Below are positions 60,337 to 64,000 of a stretch of DNA of 64,000 bases, piece after piece; position 1 is the stretch's first letter, and the number at the start of each line of letters is the position of its first letter. Location of the stretch: positions 1-64,000 of the forward strand of contig NZ_JADZ01000023.1 of NCBI RefSeq assembly GCF_000518645.1, written 5' to 3'. A program made the position numbers and the translations under genes. The notes under the pieces are model-generated. The model had not been told where the DNA came from, made no database searches, and saw only the letters and a program-made list of their open reading frames with translations. The stretch is from Curvibacter gracilis ATCC BAA-807. Its GTDB lineage: Bacteria; Pseudomonadota; Gammaproteobacteria; Burkholderiales; Burkholderiaceae_C.

Positions 60337-61296
60337 ATGCCCCACTCGCCCCGATCCCCCCAGCCGGTGCGCCGCCGCTTCAACACCCTGCCCGCGTTTG
60401 CGCTCTATGGCGAAGCCGGCAGCCCCGGCGCAGCCTTGCTGCACATTGAATCCATCGAGTCGCGCAGCCGGCTGTACGACTGGGAGATCGATGCCCATGT
60501 GCATCAGGGTTTGCACCAGGTGCTGTGGCTGCGCTCGGGCTGGGCCGAGGTGGTCTTGGACGAAAGTCGCAGTCGCTGCGAAGGCCCCACGGCGGTGCTC
60601 ATCCCCCCCGGCGTGGCGCACGCCTTCCGTTTCTCGTCCGACAGCGACGGCCATGTGCTGACCGTCAACGCCCACCTGCTGGCCGAGGGCGAGGCCGCCG
60701 GCATGGGCCAGGCCCTGCAGCAGCTGTTCGCCCGCCCGCGCACCCTGCCGCTGGAGGCGGGTTCGCCCGACGTATCCCGCCTGCAGCCCCTGTTCGAGGC
60801 CCTGCACGCCGAAAACAGCGCCGACGACGCCGCCGAGGCGCCCGTGCCCCTGTGGCTGGCCCGGGCCGTGGTCTGGCGCCTGGCCCAACTGGGTCAGCGC
60901 GGCCTGCCCGAGGCTGACAGCCCTCACGGCGAGAGCCGGCCTTCACGCCGCCAGGCGCTGTACACACGTTGGGTGGTGCTGCTGGAGTCGCACTACCGCG
61001 AGCACTGGCCGGTGTCGCGCTATGCCGAGCAACTGGGCCTGTCCACCGAACGGCTGAACCGCATGGTGGCGGCCGAAACCGGGCGCAACGCGCAAGAGCT
61101 GCTGCACGCCCGCCTGGCACGCGAGGCCTGCCGCCGGCTGGTGCACATCGCCGCGCCCGTGCAGCGCATCGCCTTCGACCTGGGCTTTGAAGACCCGGCC
61201 TACTTCTGCCGCTTCTTCAAGCGCCACACCGGCCAGTCGCCCCGCGCCTACCGCCAACAGGCTCAAGGCGGCGCAGGCGCCACGCCATCGGGTTGA
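60337..61296 (+). CDS. AraC-family regulator divergent from the P450 operon
   Basis: This 319-residue regulator has an N-terminal cupin-like effector domain (DAHVHQGLHQVLWLRSG, IPPGVAHAFRF) and a C-terminal double helix-turn-helix (about 215-310: YAEQLGLSTERLNRMVAAETG, IAFDLGFEDPAYFCRFFKRHTGQSPRAYR). The build is like PobR, which activates 4-hydroxybenzoate genes. It probably activates the divergent P450 operon in response to an aromatic acid. Its 3' end overlaps the convergent LysR gene by 34 bases. Confidence 0.88.
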   Translation: MPHSPRSPQPVRRRFNTLPAFALYGEAGSPGAALLHIESIESRSRLYDWEIDAHVHQGLHQVLWLRSGWAEVVLDESRSRCEGPTAVLIPPGVAHAFRFSSDSDGHVLTVNAHLLAEGEAAGMGQALQQLFARPRTLPLEAGSPDVSRLQPLFEALHAENSADDAAEAPVPLWLARAVVWRLAQLGQRGLPEADSPHGESRPSRRQALYTRWVVLLESHYREHWPVSRYAEQLGLSTERLNRMVAAETGRNAQELLHARLAREACRRLVHIAAPVQRIAFDLGFEDPAYFCRFFKRHTGQSPRAYRQQAQGGAGATPSG

Positions 61297-62189
61297 ACAG
61301 CGCGGGCCACGTCGTCCAGCGCGTGGCGCAGCCACTGGTGCACCGGGTCGCTGTGGTGGCGCAGGTGCCACACCTGGTACATGGGCATGGGCGGTGTGAC
61401 CAGGGGCACCGGGGCCATGGCCAGGCCCCGCAGGCTGTGGCGCGCCAGCAGCGAAGGCGCGGTGGCCAGCCAGTCGCTGCCGCGCAGCATCGAGCCCAGC
61501 GCGGCCATGCCCGGCACGCTGGCCACGAAGCGGCGCTCCAGGCCCTGGGCCAGCATCCACTGGTCGATGTCCAGCGTGCGGCGCGGCTCGTACAGCACGG
61601 TCACGTGGTCGGCGCCCAGATAGGCCTCGCGGCTGGCCGGGGCGGCCCGCTGGCCGGGGTCGTAGAACACGGCGTAGCGGTCTTCGAACAGGCGTTTTTG
61701 CAGGATGTCCGAGCCCTCGGGCGGGCGCGGCGTGATGATCAGCTGGCACACCTCGTCGCGCAGCAAGGCCGGGCCGGGTGCGCCCGACTTGATCACCCGC
61801 AGAGTGACGCCCGGGGCCTGCTCGCGCAGGCGGCGCAGCAGGGGCGGCAGCAGCAGGTCGCGCTGCAGGTCGTTGGCCGCGATGGTGAAACAGGTGTTGA
61901 GCCGGGCCGGCTCAAAGCCGGCGGCCACGCTGAAGGCCTCCAGTTCATCGAGCAGGTGGCGGGCCCGCTGCGCCAGCAGGCCCGCCTGGGCCGTGGCCAC
62001 GATGCCGCGCCCCGACTTGACGAACAGCGGATCGCCCACGATGGCGCGCAGCCGGTCCAGGCCGTGGCTGACCGCCGACTGGGTCAGGCCCAGGCGCTGG
62101 GCGGCACCGGTCACGCTGCCAGCCTCCTGCACCGTGACCAGCAGTTGCAGCAGGCGGGCGTCCAGACTCAACCAATCAAATTTATTCAT
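61263..62189 (-). CDS. LysR-family regulator divergent from the second LigAB genes
   Basis: This 308-residue LysR protein has a helix-turn-helix of the NodD/LinR-like branch (WLSLDARLLQLLVTVQEAGSVTGAAQRLGLTQSAVSHGLDRLR) and the matching DPLFVKSGRGIVAT wing. The ATG at 62189 is chosen by family start. It is divergent from the ligA-like gene, with 86 bases between them, and is the likely activator of it. It overlaps the AraC gene tail-to-tail. Confidence 0.88.
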   Translation of the reverse strand: MNKFDWLSLDARLLQLLVTVQEAGSVTGAAQRLGLTQSAVSHGLDRLRAIVGDPLFVKSGRGIVATAQAGLLAQRARHLLDELEAFSVAAGFEPARLNTCFTIAANDLQRDLLLPPLLRRLREQAPGVTLRVIKSGAPGPALLRDEVCQLIITPRPPEGSDILQKRLFEDRYAVFYDPGQRAAPASREAYLGADHVTVLYEPRRTLDIDQWMLAQGLERRFVASVPGMAALGSMLRGSDWLATAPSLLARHSLRGLAMAPVPLVTPPMPMYQVWHLRHHSDPVHQWLRHALDDVARAVQPDGVAPAPP

Positions 62190-62190
62190 G

Positions 62191-62210
62191 AGATGTATGA
62201 GTATCCATCT
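62191..62210. promoter_or_regulatory. Inverted repeat between LysR and second ligA-like gene
   Basis: AGATG (62191-62195) and CATCT (62206-62210) form an inverted repeat immediately upstream of the LysR start codon, with spacing in the range of LysR binding sites. It would permit repression of the regulator gene and activation of the dioxygenase genes. Short arms make it tentative. Confidence 0.35.
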
Positions 62211-62275
62211 GTTTATCTTTGGCAATGGCCCCGGAATACTCCGCCCCTGACACAGATCAACCGCAGGAGACCCCG

Positions 62276-62644
62276 ATGACCGCCACCAAGCCCCAGATCC
62301 CGGGCACCACCTTGTTCGACGGCGACCAGGCCCAGAAAGGCTACGCCCTGAACAAGATGTGCTTCTCGTTCAACAGCGCCGACCAGCGCAACGCCTTCAA
62401 GGCCGACGAAGCCGCCTACATGGCCGCCTACGGCCTGAACGAGGAACAGGCCCGGGCCATCCGTGAACGCGACGTGCTGGGCCTGCTGGCGGCCGGCGGC
62501 AATGTGTACTACCTGGCCAAGTTCGCCGGCATCCTGGGCCTGGATGTGCAAGACCTGGGCGCCGCCCAGACCGGCATGAGCAAGGACGCCTTCAAGGCCA
62601 TGCTGCTGGCGCAGAACCAGCAACCCGACACCCTGGCCGCCTGA
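62276..62644 (+). CDS. Second LigA-type extradiol dioxygenase alpha subunit
   Basis: This 122-residue small subunit is homologous to PmdA: IPGTTLFDGDQAQKGYALNKMCFSFNSADQRNAFKAD and LLAAGGNVYYLAKFAGI. CAGGAGA precedes the ATG at 62276. It lacks the 25-residue tail of PmdA. It is followed after 44 bases by its catalytic partner. Sequence differences from PmdA are spread over the whole length, so this is an old paralogue rather than a recent copy. Confidence 0.88.
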   Translation: MTATKPQIPGTTLFDGDQAQKGYALNKMCFSFNSADQRNAFKADEAAYMAAYGLNEEQARAIRERDVLGLLAAGGNVYYLAKFAGILGLDVQDLGAAQTGMSKDAFKAMLLAQNQQPDTLAA

Positions 62645-62688
62645 GCCGCCCCCCACAAGCACGATAACGACGACAACGGAGAAACAAA

Positions 62689-63525
62689 ATGGCAAAGATT
62701 GTTGGTGGCATGACCACTTCCCACGTGCCCGCGATCGGCGGCGCCATGGCCAAGGGCATTCAGAACGAACCCTACTGGAAGCCCTTTTTTGACGGCTTTC
62801 TGCCGGTTCGCCAGTGGCTGGACGACGTCAAGCCCGACATCGCGGTGGTGTTCTACAACGACCACGGCCTGAACTTCTTCCTCGACAAGATGCCCACCTT
62901 CGCCGTGGGGGCCGCGCCGCAGTACAACAACGCCGACGAAGGCTGGGGCATCCCCACGCTGCCGCCCTTCAAGGGGGTGCCCGACCTGTCGTGGCACATC
63001 ATCAACCACCTGGTCGAGCAGGAGTTCGACATCACCACCTGCCAGGAAATGCTGGTGGACCACGCCTTCACCCTGCCGCTGAAACTGTTCTGGCCCGAGG
63101 GCGAGTGCCCGGTGCTGACGGTGCCGATCTGCATCAACACCGTGCAGTTCCCCCTGCCGAGTGCCAAGCGCTGCCTGGCCCTGGGCAAGGCGGTGGGCCA
63201 GGCCATCGCCAGCTGGGACAGCGACAAGAAGGTGGTGGTGATCGGCACCGGTGGCCTGAGCCACCAGCTCGACGGCGAGCGCGCCGGCTTCATCAACAAG
63301 CCCTTCGACCTGAAGTTCATGGACAGCCTGTTCAACGACCCCGAATGGGCCACCCAGTTCAGCATCCCCGAACTGGTCGAGAAGACCGGCACCCAGGGCG
63401 TGGAGTTGCTGATGTGGCTGGCCACCCGCGCCGCCGTGCCGGGCCAGGTGCGCAAGGTGCACACCAACTACCACATCCCGATCTCCAACACCGCAGCAGG
63501 CACCATGGCCTTTGCCGCCGCGTAA
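62689..63525 (+). CDS. Second LigB-type extradiol dioxygenase catalytic subunit
   Basis: This 278-residue Fe(II) extradiol dioxygenase is related to PmdB. Iron ligands His12 (TSHVPA), His59 (YNDHGL) and Glu in TQGVELLMW, and the base His in GGLSHQLDG, are all present. It is clearly diverged from PmdB in the substrate loops (for example QYNNADEGWGIPTLPPFKG). It probably cleaves a catechol-carboxylate such as protocatechuate, gallate or a methoxylated analogue; the choice cannot be made here. No LigC, LigI or later enzymes accompany it, so it would rely on the pmd operon or on genes beyond the window. Confidence 0.9.
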   Translation: MAKIVGGMTTSHVPAIGGAMAKGIQNEPYWKPFFDGFLPVRQWLDDVKPDIAVVFYNDHGLNFFLDKMPTFAVGAAPQYNNADEGWGIPTLPPFKGVPDLSWHIINHLVEQEFDITTCQEMLVDHAFTLPLKLFWPEGECPVLTVPICINTVQFPLPSAKRCLALGKAVGQAIASWDSDKKVVVIGTGGLSHQLDGERAGFINKPFDLKFMDSLFNDPEWATQFSIPELVEKTGTQGVELLMWLATRAAVPGQVRKVHTNYHIPISNTAAGTMAFAAA

Positions 63526-63600
63526 AGCTCGCCAACCTGCCTGTCCTGGGCGGGCGTTCTGCCTAGAATCGCGGCCACAACAACCGTTGGAGACCCGAAC

Positions 63601-64000
63601 ATGACCGAACGCCAAGCCCGCGCGGGCGCCGCAACCCCCACCCGCCGCCAGGCCCTCCTGCAGACCGCAGGGGCCCTGGCGGTTTTTTCATGCGGCTCAA
63701 GCGTGCAGGCCCAGGCCGGGTATCCGGCCAAGCCTGTGCACTTCGTGGTGGGCTACCCGGCAGGCGGTGCGGTGGACATCGTGGGCCGCACCGTGGGCCA
63801 GGCCATGTCCACGGTGCTGGGCCAGCCGGTGATCGTCGACAACAAGCCCGGCGCGGGCAGCAACATCGCCATCAAGTCGGTGATCGACAGCCCGGCCGAT
63901 GGCTACAACCTGCTGGTGGCCGCCAACGCGCTGGCGGCCAACATGGCGCTGTACCAACCGGCCCCCTTTGACGCCGAGCGCGACCTGGCCCCGGTGGGCC
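63601..64000 (+). CDS. Bug/TctC-family periplasmic binding protein (partial, runs off the right edge)
   Basis: The first 133 residues show a twin-Arg-like leader (TPTRRQALLQTAGALAVF) ending near VQAQAG, then the Bug fold start YPAKPVHFVVGYPAGGAVDIVGR and VIVDNKPGAGSNIAIKSVIDSPADGYNL. It is the third Bug protein in the window. It lies 75 bases after the second ligB-like gene and probably shares its transcript, so the bound ligand may be the dioxygenase substrate (inference). Confidence 0.88.
   Translation, partial: MTERQARAGAATPTRRQALLQTAGALAVFSCGSSVQAQAGYPAKPVHFVVGYPAGGAVDIVGRTVGQAMSTVLGQPVIVDNKPGAGSNIAIKSVIDSPADGYNLLVAANALAANMALYQPAPFDAERDLAPVG

Overview
The window reads as a GC-rich betaproteobacterial chromosome segment, most likely Burkholderiales and probably Comamonadaceae. 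The support is the protocatechuate 4,5-cleavage operon in the gene order known from Comamonas (pmdKEFDABC), several orphan Bug/TctC periplasmic binding proteins, a VPTL/IPTL-CTERM surface protein, an argH-algZ-algR linkage, and a short GC-rich intergenic repeat of the kind common in that family. No rRNA, tRNA, CRISPR array, insertion sequence or replication origin was seen.

Layout. (1) 1-5.6 kb, minus strand: the N-terminal part of a type VI secretion VgrG that runs off the left edge, a poorly supported stretch, lldD (L-lactate dehydrogenase), an isolated MdcG-like protein without its expected Asp pair, and a MntA-HepT toxin-antitoxin pair. (2) 5.7-20.5 kb: an aerobic phenylacetate block. paaG-I-K-A-B-C-D-E-paaR-livK-livH-livMG-livF-paaZ are all on the minus strand, and paaY is divergent. 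A palindrome overlapping facing promoters between paaG and paaY is the likely PaaR operator. The ring is thioesterified (PaaK), epoxidised (PaaABCDE), isomerised to the oxepin (PaaG), and hydrolysed and oxidised (PaaZ). PaaI and PaaY are rescue thioesterases. The later beta-oxidation genes paaF, paaH and paaJ are not here. A complete branched-chain-type ABC transporter sits inside the block. (3) 20.8-25.7 kb: an MFS carrier, an unusual LysR regulator with an acidic Cys-rich insert, and a secreted beta-propeller with a C-terminal sorting signal. (4) 25.7-42.5 kb: envelope and housekeeping genes: pbpC-yfhM (PBP1C and alpha-2-macroglobulin), a DegP/MucD protease, an alpha/beta hydrolase with Asp in the nucleophile position, a QseBC-type two-component system, argH, and an AlgZ/AlgR-type pair. 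(5) 42.7-64 kb: a catabolic region. It holds a Bug-cupin-acyl-CoA dehydrogenase module, a LysR gene divergent from pmdKEFDABC, a ParE-type toxin-antitoxin locus whose toxin carries a frameshift, an aldo-keto reductase/Bug pair, a Baeyer-Villiger-type flavoprotein, a three-component cytochrome P450 system with a divergent AraC regulator, and a LysR divergent from a second LigAB-type extradiol dioxygenase followed by a third Bug protein cut by the right edge.

How it fits together. The window is dominated by uptake and breakdown of aromatic acids. Phenylacetate goes through the CoA-epoxide route. Protocatechuate goes by 4,5-cleavage to pyruvate and oxaloacetate. The P450, the second dioxygenase and the Bug proteins look like feeder or side pathways, but their substrates cannot be read from sequence alone. 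Gene starts were chosen from Shine-Dalgarno position, ATGA/GTGA overlaps and family N-termini. Family assignments come from motif reading only; no database search was run.
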